The notes beneath the pieces are model-generated. The model was not told the origin of the DNA and did no database searches. It was given only the letters and a program-made list of their open reading frames with translations. Positions 18,101 to 26,400 of a stretch of DNA of 64,000 nucleotides are shown here, piece after piece; within the stretch, counting starts at the first letter, position 1, and every line of letters starts with the position of its first letter. A program made the translations under genes and the position numbers. The stretch is from a bacterium (GTDB lineage Bacteria > Pseudomonadota > Alphaproteobacteria > Rickettsiales > RI-342), in the NCBI GenBank assembly GCA_016124905.1, contig WGMV01000008.1, forward strand, positions 1-64,000, given 5' to 3'.

Positions 18101-19063
18101 GCAATGACCAACAAACCCGATGAAAAAAATTATGTTTTTGCGCAGAAACTGAACGCACCGCTGGCAGACCTCAAAAACGCCATGATCCTGCTGGACGGCG
18201 AGGGGCAGCAAAACCACATTGGCTCGGTTTCCGGCAGCACCGTCATCCATGCGCCATACATTCGCAACTGGCTGGAGGGCTTCCGGCCCGGTTACGGACA
18301 GTCAGCCAGCACGGTGCTGACCAAGTATTTTGTGGACGAATCCAATCGTCCCAATCCCACACCATTCTATAATTTCTGCCATGCTCTGGGGGTGGATAAC
18401 CCCGCCCAGATACTTGAGAAGCTGGATATTACAGAGCGAGGACTGTCATCCGTCAATTTTATGGATGTGCTGAGGGCCCGTGCCTCCCTGTTCTTTGACA
18501 CGGCGGAACCAGTGCTGCCCATCGAATGTTTTGAAGGGACACTGGACCCTAATGCGCAGATCGGCGCATTTGATCAGGCGGGTCTGGTCACGATCGACCA
18601 TGCCGATCATCTCGATCTTCCAACGGGAGAGACGATTCAATCCCACCTTATCGGTCATCATTTGTCAGTGGATGACCTGGCCAATAGCTGCATCAACGCC
18701 CACATTCTAGACGGTGTGTTTGAGCCGCGCGAAGGCGGTGTGCTGGTGGAGCCGTTGAGCTACATGGCCATCGGGGCCGCGGGCGAACTGTTGGACGATA
18801 CCACCAAAATGGCGGCATTCCGTGATAGCGATCAGCATCACGGGATGACAGGCATCGTTGCCATCAGCAAGGATGCGAACAATCCCTATCACTTCCCCGA
18901 TAATCATTTGATCGATCAGGCGCAGGATGCGGATATGGATTATCTGCGTGAAGCATCCGTATTGCCTGCGGGCGCATTGGATCAATATGACCTTGTGATG
19001 CTCTCCATGTATGAGAGACTGGAGAAAAATGTCGGGGAAGAGCCGCATATTATCGGCGGCTAA
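15194..19063 (+). CDS. Large beta-helix-like repetitive protein, main part
   Basis: 1,289 residues from a GTG at 15194; the frame is already open from 15125. Most of it (about residues 1-1000) is a string of short beta strands separated by turns, rich in Asn, Thr, Ser, Val and Ile (for example NVESSTIETYGNLSLPQGS and ATHLVQSRITANAVESTG). This is the look of a right-handed parallel beta-helix or a polymer-forming beta solenoid. The final 260 residues are less regular and partly helical. There is no signal peptide, no membrane segment and no autotransporter barrel. It has no obvious ribosome site of its own, supporting fusion with the preceding segment. Function unknown; a scaffold, adhesin or effector could look like this. 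Confidence 0.75.
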   Translation: MHGYESGRAPGAEIWLGSGTLQVHDGEYLTTPGLYNRTVGELFGQWQHTVVKRGIVESGVKISADKVDIKTFLPSKDGYWDRTILKADKTDVIVKNAPYGIENAEIISLEGSVLLGFNRTGESPPIQVGGHSNLFAADELRINGSLHDSTIKYPVVEMEKTQDDRIDRVEIRGDIVNCKIFDSFVLDTNRIINSEVRVDTSVTVRNDPTFYSRNEQGDIIQVVKDDPGNTVAIINSDIDIIETEVNNAQAGDTQFIEVLRGNIVSSNIIAPDADLCMADIHEYEADPAALTEPLGDILNPGSKPRTIKVMMIEANNLHGRHSVETFGPVMLSGTAKGDGKSPLMMLLGGDLGVAGVAPLLAPRNADPAIAQPNYSMAYVQVELKDVTPSMEIESAGSIYGSYIGPEGRDNPAWIDISLTSGNVESSTIETYGNLSLPQGSILNCRTDGNKEKIMAADVTALSLSNSEVHVLRSAEIGTIATQPAAGAPAQPLPDAMDKSIIKQHEGRDYFLAHQPPQPPQQAGVAPRQAEGIRVHGNALQSVIHTPDMDVTVDGAFSVQGNWEYFGKNRKGEFTGTSGLYAPIAAQSLEVGGRLDGIASPLQAGGELANCGAEIRHLKAQGAKGLVITGLESLELRGAGASLEAADITYADPAAATGLATFTVEGPISDVSLQPSANVVTKPSVNATGPISHSTLDCHDVTATHLVQSRITANAVESTGLVIDSVIDAQTIHAVDAANSTLQSATTTHIDNVTTDSVITAGEFRARHMHGGQLQVTGAVELTGADAPALDQYAAHGASLPDYQAHLTQVRGTLAPEAATIDTIHAASLTLPPALTRLTANDIQITTGNLDAQGLTLTGHTPQDMNEPRLEAPFIHLAAIHDIPVVKVGGTLRAGDVTGIRTLNARGNVELTGNLTGSALQPGQTSQLVGTDITAAGIQRIDKIWARQNLHANELSDFTWLVAHDAEITGAMTNKPDEKNYVFAQKLNAPLADLKNAMILLDGEGQQNHIGSVSGSTVIHAPYIRNWLEGFRPGYGQSASTVLTKYFVDESNRPNPTPFYNFCHALGVDNPAQILEKLDITERGLSSVNFMDVLRARASLFFDTAEPVLPIECFEGTLDPNAQIGAFDQAGLVTIDHADHLDLPTGETIQSHLIGHHLSVDDLANSCINAHILDGVFEPREGGVLVEPLSYMAIGAAGELLDDTTKMAAFRDSDQHHGMTGIVAISKDANNPYHFPDNHLIDQAQDADMDYLREASVLPAGALDQYDLVMLSMYERLEKNVGEEPHIIGG

Positions 19064-19142
19064 CCCCCTCTTGCTGCGTTACCCATTTGCCTAACGTCTT
19101 CGCATGCCTTATGTAATTCCCCAGAATAATTGGGGAGGCAAC

Positions 19143-20879
19143 ATGCGTATTGCACAGGTCACCATTTTGGCTGGCGTTTCTTGGCTTGCATTGGGGGTGG
19201 CGGCTCATGCCCAGTCCCTGCCGGATTTGAAATACCCGCCCGTGGATGATCAGCCCGCCAAGGTGGAGACCATTCCCCAGTCGCTGGTGGATGCTCTGAA
19301 GGCTGGCAGCGGCTCTCCTGCCAGCAAAACCGAGACCACCACCAAAGCTATCACCAAGGAAGCCGAAAAGCCGACCCTGCATCCGCAGAAGCCGGTAAAG
19401 CCCGTGGCGCCGACCGTGGCCAAACAGGCGGAAAAAGCAGCGGCCCAAGCCGTTGAGGCAAAACCCGTTGAAACAAAACCTGCGGAAACCAAGCCCTCCG
19501 CCGAGGCCAAACCGGTGGAAACCAAAACCCCGGTCCATACGGAAACCAAAACCGAAACCAAGCCGGAAGTGAAGGCCGAAGCACCCAAGGCGGAAGAGAA
19601 AGCCGCCGCTGCGGCCACGGCTGCCGCTGCCGGAGCCAAGGCCCCAGATACGAAAACGGTAGACACGAAAACGGTGGAGACCAAAAGCGCCCCGGCCACC
19701 ACGGTGAAAACCGAGACCAAAACCGAAACGCCCGCCAAAACCGTGACCGAAACCAAAGTGACGGAAACCAAACCGGCGGAGACGAAAACCACCGAAACGA
19801 AAGTGGAAACGCCCAAGGCGGAGGCCCCGAAAACCGAAGCCCCCGCCGCTGCCAAGGAAGCACCGAAGGAAACCTCCTTCAAGGAACCGGGTTTCAAGGA
19901 AGAAGCTCCAGTCAAGCCGAAGGCTGCGCCCAAGCCCCGTAAGCATGTGTCGCCCAAGGCCATGTCAGTAGACGGCACGCCGGTGGCAAAAGAGATGGCG
20001 GCTCCCGCCGCCGCCACGGCTGCAGCGGAAGAAGCCGCCAAACCGAAGCACGCCCCCGCGGCCTCGGAAGAGAAACCCAAAACCGAAGCCCCCGTTAAAC
20101 CCGCGGCGAAGACGGCAAACGATTACACGGTCATGCGCATCAATGGCAGCGAGGTGAAGGCCTCGCAGATCATGGGCCAGGCGCCGAACCTCTCGCTGAT
20201 TTCCGGCGCGAAAACTTGGAACGACCTGAACCCGCCCGTGCAGGACGAAATCGCCAAGGCGTTGATTCAAAAAACCCTCCTGCTGGAAGCCGCCGACAAG
20301 GCCGTGCCGGATACGGACCCCGAATTTCTCCACGCCATGCAGATCGCCAAGGACAACGCACGCGTGCAGCTCTACCAGCAGCGTTACATGCAGGGCAGGC
20401 TGGATGAGAAATCCGTCAAAAATCTCTATGAAGAACGCGCCGATGCCTATGCCAGCGTGACCCCGGCCACCAATTTCGTGCAGTTCCTCACGCCCGATCA
20501 GGACCTGATCCAGAAGGTGCAGGAAGCGCTCTCCCAGGGGCGTTCCATCGCCGCCGTTACCCAGGCCTTCGCCAATAGCGGCCTGGTGGTGAGCGAGATG
20601 CCCAACCTCACGCGGGAAGACCTGCCCGACAACATGCAAGACGATGTGTTCGCCCTCACGCCGGGCAAATTCTCAAAACCCCTGAAGGATGAATTCGGCT
20701 GGCACATCTTCGCGGCCAAATCCAAAGGCAAGGCAAGGCTGGAGCCGATGGAATCCATGCGTCCGGAGCTGGAAACCCAGCTCGCCGTGCGCCGATGGGA
20801 AGAGCACCTGGCCGAGCTTCAGAAAAACGCGAAAGTGGAATATTTCAACCCCGACGGTTCCACCCGCAAACTTCCCTGA
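19143..20879 (+). CDS. Periplasmic parvulin-type peptidyl-prolyl isomerase with ETK-rich linker
   Basis: Signal peptide at residues 1-24 (MRIAQVTILAGV...AHAQS). Residues about 40-320 are a low-complexity tract dominated by Glu-Thr-Lys, Pro and Ala, reminiscent of a TonB-like periplasmic spanner. The C-terminal 250 residues are SurA/PpiC-like: an N-domain beginning TVMRINGSEVKASQI, and the parvulin core with FVQFLTPDQDLIQKVQEAL, VFALTPGKFSKPLKDEFGWHIF. GGGAGG 5 bases before ATG 19143 decides that start over the upstream ATG at 19104. The gene sits before argJ, the usual place for this isomerase next to secA. It probably helps outer-membrane protein folding. Confidence 0.85.
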   Translation: MRIAQVTILAGVSWLALGVAAHAQSLPDLKYPPVDDQPAKVETIPQSLVDALKAGSGSPASKTETTTKAITKEAEKPTLHPQKPVKPVAPTVAKQAEKAAAQAVEAKPVETKPAETKPSAEAKPVETKTPVHTETKTETKPEVKAEAPKAEEKAAAAATAAAAGAKAPDTKTVDTKTVETKSAPATTVKTETKTETPAKTVTETKVTETKPAETKTTETKVETPKAEAPKTEAPAAAKEAPKETSFKEPGFKEEAPVKPKAAPKPRKHVSPKAMSVDGTPVAKEMAAPAAATAAAEEAAKPKHAPAASEEKPKTEAPVKPAAKTANDYTVMRINGSEVKASQIMGQAPNLSLISGAKTWNDLNPPVQDEIAKALIQKTLLLEAADKAVPDTDPEFLHAMQIAKDNARVQLYQQRYMQGRLDEKSVKNLYEERADAYASVTPATNFVQFLTPDQDLIQKVQEALSQGRSIAAVTQAFANSGLVVSEMPNLTREDLPDNMQDDVFALTPGKFSKPLKDEFGWHIFAAKSKGKARLEPMESMRPELETQLAVRRWEEHLAELQKNAKVEYFNPDGSTRKLP

Positions 20880-20952
20880 TCCATCTCTCGCCCCAGCCTT
20901 CCGGATATCCGATCGGCACTGATTGCGCCGATGGAGAACCAGGCATGAAATC

Positions 20953-20986
20953 CCCCTCTCTCCGCTTGCGGGGAGAGGGCCGGGGT
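20953..20986. repeat. G/C-rich palindromic intergenic repeat
   Basis: CCCCTCTCTCCGCTTGCGGGGAGAGGG followed by CCGGGGTGAGGGG: an imperfect inverted repeat of the kind scattered between genes in many proteobacteria. It lies in the 155-base gap between the isomerase gene and argJ and may act as a 3' mRNA stabiliser or attenuating hairpin. Confidence 0.6.
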
Positions 20987-21034
20987 GAGGGGCCCATCAC
21001 CTCCTAACCACCATATTGCCAGCCAGCGACTTCC

Positions 21035-22252
21035 ATGACCTCTCTCCTCGCTCCCAAAACCTATGCCGCCATGCCCGTCATCCCGGGCTGCGACCTTCAC
21101 GTGGCCGCTGCCGGCATTAAATACAAAAACCGCACCGACATGCTGGTGATGCGGTTTGAAAAGCCCGCCGCCGTCGCGGGGGTTTTCACCCAAAGCCTGT
21201 GCCCCGCCGCGCCGGTGGAACTCTGCCGCGCGCATCTGGCAAGCGGGCAGGGGGCGCATGCGCTGGTGGTGAATTCCGGCAATGCCAACGCCTTCAGCGG
21301 CCAGGTCGGCATGGATGCGGCTACCCAGGTGGTGAAAGCCGTGGCGTATAAGCTGGGCTGCAACCCGCAACAGGTCTTTGCCTCCTCCACCGGCGTCATC
21401 GGCGTGCCGCTGCCCGCGCAGCCGATGGTGGACGCGATCCCCAATCTTACCCCCGCAACCTGGGAAGATGCCGCCCGCGCCATCATGACCACCGATGCCT
21501 TTCCCAAATACGCCACGCGCCAGGCATCCATCGGCGGCAGGCCGGTGACGCTGAACGGCATCGCCAAGGGTGCGGGCATGATCGCGCCCGACATGGCCAC
21601 CATGCTGGCCTATCTGGTGACGGATGCCAGCCTGCCGCAGGCCGTGCTGCAAGCGCTGCTGGAGGATGCCGTCGGCGTCAGCTTCAATGCGGTGACGGTG
21701 GATGGCGATACCTCCACCAACGACACGCTGATGCTGTTTGCCACCGGCGCCAGCCCGGCCGGGCAGGGCGTCACCAATGCCGCCGACCCCGCGCTGGCCG
21801 AATTCCGCGCCGTCCTCACGTCGCTCTGCCAGGAGCTGTCGCAGATGCTGGTGCGCGATGGCGAAGGCGCCACCAAACTGGTGTCCATCACCGTGGAGGA
21901 AGCCGAAAGCGACGCAGCGGCCCGCCGCATCGCCATGAGCATTGCCAATTCCCCGCTGGTCAAAACCGCGCTCGCCGGGTGCGATCCCAACTGGGGCCGC
22001 ATCGTCATGGCCGTCGGCAAGGCGGGTGAAAAAGCCCTGCGCGACCGGTTATGGATACGCTTCGGCGATATCCGGGTGGCGGAAAAGGGGCTGGTCTCGC
22101 CAGCCTACAGGGAGGAGCAGGGGGCCGGTTATTTCAAACGCGACGACCTGGCCGTCACGGTCGGCGTCGGCGTCGGCAAGGGGCGCTTCACCGTCTGGAC
22201 ATGCGACATGGGGCATGAATATGTCCGCATCAATGCGGACTACCGCAGCTAG
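21035..22252 (+). CDS. argJ: Bifunctional ornithine acetyltransferase / N-acetylglutamate synthase ArgJ
   Basis: Cytosolic arginine-pathway enzyme that moves the acetyl group from N-acetylornithine to glutamate and can also use acetyl-CoA. The 405-residue length is typical. The self-cleavage motif is seen as KGAGMIAPDMATML (Thr in MATML is the new N-terminal nucleophile of the beta chain), with the glycine-rich NSGNANAFSG in the alpha chain and NSPLVKTALAGCDPNWGRI near the C-terminus. The end CDMGHEYVRINADYRS is also characteristic. The first ATG fits the family N-terminus. Confidence 0.96.
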   Translation: MTSLLAPKTYAAMPVIPGCDLHVAAAGIKYKNRTDMLVMRFEKPAAVAGVFTQSLCPAAPVELCRAHLASGQGAHALVVNSGNANAFSGQVGMDAATQVVKAVAYKLGCNPQQVFASSTGVIGVPLPAQPMVDAIPNLTPATWEDAARAIMTTDAFPKYATRQASIGGRPVTLNGIAKGAGMIAPDMATMLAYLVTDASLPQAVLQALLEDAVGVSFNAVTVDGDTSTNDTLMLFATGASPAGQGVTNAADPALAEFRAVLTSLCQELSQMLVRDGEGATKLVSITVEEAESDAAARRIAMSIANSPLVKTALAGCDPNWGRIVMAVGKAGEKALRDRLWIRFGDIRVAEKGLVSPAYREEQGAGYFKRDDLAVTVGVGVGKGRFTVWTCDMGHEYVRINADYRS

Positions 22253-22386
22253 CCTCAATCCCTACCATATGTTGTAATATAGCTGGTCAATTCAGCATCA
22301 TTTGGTATGATGGCCGCCTAAGCTTGCTAATTGGGTGGCTGGTGGGCAACAAGAATACGCGAAAAATCTGGCTTCGTGCGGGGAAC

Positions 22387-24534
22387 GTGAACCACGCTGG
22401 GCGTTCCGTGTCCGGTGTGATGCTGCGGGCGCTGTTGCTGTGCGGTGCAGTTCACCTCAGCGCCGACGCCGCTGCCGCCATTGCCCAGCCGCGTTATGGC
22501 AATAGCTGGGGCCAGCGCCCGCCTGCCGTGGAAATAAACATGGATGTGCTCAACCGCTTCCAGGGGGGATATGCGCCGCCATCCGCCACCGCAACGGCGG
22601 TGCCGACAACTCCCGTAATGGTCGGCAGCAGCATGCCGCCACCGCCGCCTCCCATGCCGATGGAAGGGTATCCGCCACCGCCGCCTCCAGAGCAGGGAGG
22701 GTTCCCGGCCCCCATGGTGCGTGATCTTCCTCCGCCCGTGGAATCCTACGCGCCGCCACCCCCCGCGCCGCCCCCGCCGCCAGCCGTTCTGAGTCAGGAC
22801 ATTCCGCCACCCGCGGACGCCCCGCCCGGCGCTGCGCCCAGGCCGCTGATGCCCCTGCCGGATATGGACCAGTCCATGCCGCCCCCGCCGCCCATGGCGA
22901 TGGAGCAACCGTCTCCGCCTGCGCCACCCCAGCAGGAAGGCCTCGCTCCGCTGCCCGCCATGCTGGAGCGCCCGCAGCCGCAATACGAGGCCAGCCAGCT
23001 CGCCGCGCCCGCCCCGGCCTATCAGCTGCCGGCGGAGATGCAATCCGCCCAGGCGGCAGAGGCCGCCGCCGCGCCGTCCAATGGCCGTGGCGCGTTAAAC
23101 GACATGTACCCCGCGCGCTATCAGCGCAACGCATCGCCCCCGCCGCCGCGCCGTTTGGCGGAGCCGGTGCAGTTCGCTGCGCCGCCTTCACCCGTCATCC
23201 GCACGCGGAACCTGAACGACATGGTCGGCCATTACGGCGTTGGCACGGTGGACCCCGACCATGCCCGCCCATACCGCCGCCTGGGCAGCGAGGCAAGCAT
23301 GCCGCCGCAGCCCTTCATTCCAGGCCCGCCCAAGCTGCTCCTGCCCGGTCAGGTGGATGAGGTTCCCAAGCCCGCTCCAGAGCCGGAGCCCAAAAAATCC
23401 AAAAAACAGGAAGCGCCCGAGGAGCCCGCCATCGTGGAGGCGCCGGCGCCCGAACCGGCGAAGCCGGAAGCCAAACCCGCCAAGGTCGAACCCGCACCCG
23501 CCGTGAAGGAGGCTGCGCCGGCACTGCCCGATCTCCCGGCCTTCCCGCCTGAAAAGGCCGAGGAGAAAGCCGCGCCCAAACCCGCCATCGACGAAGCCGT
23601 CATGACGCCGGAGGAGCTACCGAAGGAAAAGGGCAAAAAAAGCAAATCCATCATCGAGCCCATGCCCGAGCCGGATCTGCCACCGATGAAATCCCCGGCG
23701 AAGGAAGACGCCAAACCCGGCAAACCCAGCATCGATGAGCAATACGAGAAGGCTTTCAAATCTTCCACCAACACGGGCGATCTGGATTTGCCACCCTTGC
23801 CGGGCGGCGCCAAAAAGCCTGCCGAGCCCAAAAAGCCCGCCGAGCCCTCCAAGCAGCTTCCGCCACCTTTGCCCGGCGGCAAGGTGAGCAACGAGGATCT
23901 GGACAAGCTGCTGGACGACAAGAGCATGCCCGCGCCAAAGCTGACCGGCGACAAAGCCGCCGGGGCGGACACGTCACCCGCGCTGCCGCCGCTGGAATTC
24001 CCCGAGCCCGCCGCCAAGGAACTCCCGAAAATCGATGCGGCCAAAATCGGGACAGCTAAAAAACCGGCGGATGGCGCCAAGAATGTGCCGATACCAGAAA
24101 TCGACGTGCCCGCGCTGCCGCCCCTGCCGGAAACCGGCAAGGACGCCAACAAGGCCGTATCCGCCAAAGCCGCCGATATACCTTCTGCCTTGCCCGATCC
24201 CGTCAAAAAATCCGACTCGCCCGATGCCCCGTCCGACCTGACGGTGAGCTACAACGCCGCCGAGCAGGACGTACCCCTTGCCGCCGAGGTGGACCTGAAG
24301 GACATGGCCGGGGTGTTGAAGCAGCAGCCCAACAAGCGGGTGCATGTGGTGGCCTATGCCAGCGGCAGCGGCGATCAGGCGGGCAATGCGCGTCGCACCT
24401 CGCTGGCCCGCGCGGTGGCGGTGCGCTCATTCCTCATCAAGGAAGGCGTCCCGGCCGATCACATCACCACCCAGGCCCTGGGCAGCGATGGTGCGGGCAG
24501 CAGCACCGAACGGGTCGACCTGTTCTATAAATAA
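22387..24534 (+). CDS. Proline-rich exported protein with C-terminal OmpA-like domain
   Basis: About 715 residues. The N-terminal region looks like a signal peptide (VMLRALLLCGAVHLSADAAAA). Residues about 50-250 are extremely Pro-rich (runs of PPPPPP with Met, Ala), and about 300-590 are Pro/Lys/Glu/Ala-rich with KKPAEPKKPAEP-type repeats. The last 100 residues form an OmpA-like peptidoglycan-binding fold (VDLKDMAGVLKQQPNKRVHVVAYASG, RRTSLARAVAVRSFLIKEGV). The Pro-rich part could span the periplasm. GTG 22387 after GGGGAA is my choice; TTG 22324 and ATG 22420 are in frame and possible. Its stop is 2 bases before xerC. Confidence 0.75.
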   Translation: MNHAGRSVSGVMLRALLLCGAVHLSADAAAAIAQPRYGNSWGQRPPAVEINMDVLNRFQGGYAPPSATATAVPTTPVMVGSSMPPPPPPMPMEGYPPPPPPEQGGFPAPMVRDLPPPVESYAPPPPAPPPPPAVLSQDIPPPADAPPGAAPRPLMPLPDMDQSMPPPPPMAMEQPSPPAPPQQEGLAPLPAMLERPQPQYEASQLAAPAPAYQLPAEMQSAQAAEAAAAPSNGRGALNDMYPARYQRNASPPPPRRLAEPVQFAAPPSPVIRTRNLNDMVGHYGVGTVDPDHARPYRRLGSEASMPPQPFIPGPPKLLLPGQVDEVPKPAPEPEPKKSKKQEAPEEPAIVEAPAPEPAKPEAKPAKVEPAPAVKEAAPALPDLPAFPPEKAEEKAAPKPAIDEAVMTPEELPKEKGKKSKSIIEPMPEPDLPPMKSPAKEDAKPGKPSIDEQYEKAFKSSTNTGDLDLPPLPGGAKKPAEPKKPAEPSKQLPPPLPGGKVSNEDLDKLLDDKSMPAPKLTGDKAAGADTSPALPPLEFPEPAAKELPKIDAAKIGTAKKPADGAKNVPIPEIDVPALPPLPETGKDANKAVSAKAADIPSALPDPVKKSDSPDAPSDLTVSYNAAEQDVPLAAEVDLKDMAGVLKQQPNKRVHVVAYASGSGDQAGNARRTSLARAVAVRSFLIKEGVPADHITTQALGSDGAGSSTERVDLFYK

Positions 24535-24536
24535 CC

Positions 24537-25541
24537 ATGGCCGCGCAACCGCAACAGCCCGCTCCCCCCTTTCGTGCCCTGGAACAATTATGCGATGCCG
24601 CCCTGCTGAGCAGCCTGCGGGCATGGCTGCTGTTTCTGGAAAACGAGCGCCGCTATTCGCACCAGACCGTGCTTGCCTACATGCGCGACCTGTCGGATTT
24701 TCTCGCCTACATGGCCCGCCAGCGCAAACCGGTGACGGAAGCCTCGCTGATGGGGGTCACCAAATCCATGCTTCGTCAATGGCTGGCGGAGCGTCACAAC
24801 CGCAAGCTCGCCCCCAGTTCCACCGCGCGCGCCATTTCCGCCGTCAAACAGGCTTACCGCTACCTCAACAAACAGTCCGGCACGCCGCCATCGCCCATCA
24901 TCCAGCACTGGCGTGCGCCCAAGCTGCCCAAGCGCCTGCCGCGCCCGCTCAGCGAGGATCAGGCGCTGGAAGCAATGGAGGACATCACCAACCGCGACCA
25001 CGAGCCATGGGTGCTGGCGCGGGACGAGGCCCTGCTGATGTTGATCTATGGCACGGGGTTGCGCATCAGCGAGGCGCTTTCCATCACCCCTGCCATGCTC
25101 CATGCCGAAAACCACCTGATGATCGAGGGCAAGGGCCGCAAGCAGCGCATGGTGCCGCTGCTGCCCGGCGTGAAGGAAAAGCTGGAGGAATATAAAAGCC
25201 TCTGCCCCCATCTGCTTCCCGCCGGTGAGCCGCTTTTTCGCGGCACGCGCGGCGGCCCGCTGAATGCCCGCATTTTTCAGGGCGTGGTGGCCGCCATGCG
25301 CCTGCGCCTCGGCCTGCCGGAAAGCGCCACGCCCCACGCCTTCCGCCACAGCTTCGCCACCCACCTTCTCGCCAACGGGGCGGACCTGCGCGAGATTCAG
25401 GAACTGCTCGGCCACAGCACCCTGGCCACCACCCAGCGCTACACCGCCGTGGAACTCAGCCAGATGCTCACCGCCTATCAGGAAAGCCACCCCCGCGCCG
25501 AGCTTTCAACCAGGAAAAAACGCACAACCCCAAAGGGTTGA
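24537..25541 (+). CDS. xerC: Tyrosine recombinase XerC
   Basis: Chromosome-dimer resolving recombinase. The 334-residue protein has an N-terminal SAM-like core-binding domain (about 25-120, FLENERRYSHQTVLAYMRDLSDFL) and a C-terminal catalytic domain with Arg in GTGLRISEAL, Lys in EGKGRKQRMVPL, the HAFRHSFATHLL box (His and Arg), GH in LLGHSTLATTQRYT, and the nucleophilic Tyr there. No phage or integron genes surround it, so a housekeeping XerC role is most likely; XerD cannot be fully excluded from sequence reading alone. Confidence 0.9.
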   Translation: MAAQPQQPAPPFRALEQLCDAALLSSLRAWLLFLENERRYSHQTVLAYMRDLSDFLAYMARQRKPVTEASLMGVTKSMLRQWLAERHNRKLAPSSTARAISAVKQAYRYLNKQSGTPPSPIIQHWRAPKLPKRLPRPLSEDQALEAMEDITNRDHEPWVLARDEALLMLIYGTGLRISEALSITPAMLHAENHLMIEGKGRKQRMVPLLPGVKEKLEEYKSLCPHLLPAGEPLFRGTRGGPLNARIFQGVVAAMRLRLGLPESATPHAFRHSFATHLLANGADLREIQELLGHSTLATTQRYTAVELSQMLTAYQESHPRAELSTRKKRTTPKG

Positions 25542-25587
25542 CAATCGCCCTGCATGCACACTAAGGTTGCATTCAGGGAGATTGACT

Positions 25588-26400
25588 ATGCGTTACATAT
25601 TACCGGTGGCCTTGCTGGCCGCCCTGACGGCCTGCGCCACGCCCGTGTCGCAGACACCCAAAATCGGCAAGGATGAGATTTCCGCCGAAGCACGCACGCA
25701 GGAGGCGATGGTCAAACAGGGCTACACGATCGACGATCTCGACGTGCGCACCCAAAGCATGGCGGAACGCCGCAAGCGCCTGACACGCGTTTTAAAGCGC
25801 ATCACCAAGGAGGGCGTCAAACTCTGCGGCCAGTTCATCGAGGCCAAGGGCAATTGCATCTACCCCGCCGATATCAATGAAGACAGCAAGGAAATAAACG
25901 CCTTCGCGGATGGCGAGCGCATCCATGTCAACACGGCGATCATGGATTTTGTGCGCAATGACGACGAACTGGCCGCCGTCATCGGCCATGAATACGCGCA
26001 CAACCTCATGGGCCATATCGATGGCGGCAACCGCAACGCCGCCATCGGCGGGCTGCTGGGCATGGCGGCCGATCTGCTGATGGCGAGCCAGGGCATCAAC
26101 AGCAATGGCGAATTCACCAAGGCGGGCGCCAATGGCGGCAGGCTCTCCTATGCCGCCGATTTTGAGCGCGAGGCCGATTATGTGGGTTCCTACCTCATGT
26201 ACCGTGCCGGCTACAAACTGGAAAACGCCCCCGCCTTCTGGCGGCGCATGTCCATGGAACATCCGGATTCCATCTATATCGGTTCCACGCACCCGGTAAA
26301 CCCCGAGCGCTACATCATGATGCAGAAAACCGCGGCCGAAATCCGCGAGAAAAAAGCTGCGGGCGAACCCCTTGTACCCGACATGAAACCCAGGTCCTAG
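25588..26400 (+). CDS. M48-family zinc metalloprotease lipoprotein
   Basis: Signal peptide with lipobox LLAALTAC (Cys17 becomes the lipidated residue), so it is anchored to a membrane on the periplasmic side. The catalytic motif HEYAHN lies at about residue 133, and the third ligand in FEREADYVGSYLMYRAGY about 60 residues later, giving the M48 zinc site (HExxH plus ExxxD). This matches the LoiP/BepA-like group that cleaves or handles misfolded outer-membrane proteins. AGGGAG lies about 7 bases before ATG 25588; the frame upstream overlaps xerC and is not coding. Its stop overlaps the convergent next gene. Confidence 0.92.
   Translation: MRYILPVALLAALTACATPVSQTPKIGKDEISAEARTQEAMVKQGYTIDDLDVRTQSMAERRKRLTRVLKRITKEGVKLCGQFIEAKGNCIYPADINEDSKEINAFADGERIHVNTAIMDFVRNDDELAAVIGHEYAHNLMGHIDGGNRNAAIGGLLGMAADLLMASQGINSNGEFTKAGANGGRLSYAADFEREADYVGSYLMYRAGYKLENAPAFWRRMSMEHPDSIYIGSTHPVNPERYIMMQKTAAEIREKKAAGEPLVPDMKPRS

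Noticed and set aside
24537-25541. Phage or integron integrase
   Set aside because: Full-length Xer-type with canonical motifs and no mobile genes or attachment repeats around it.
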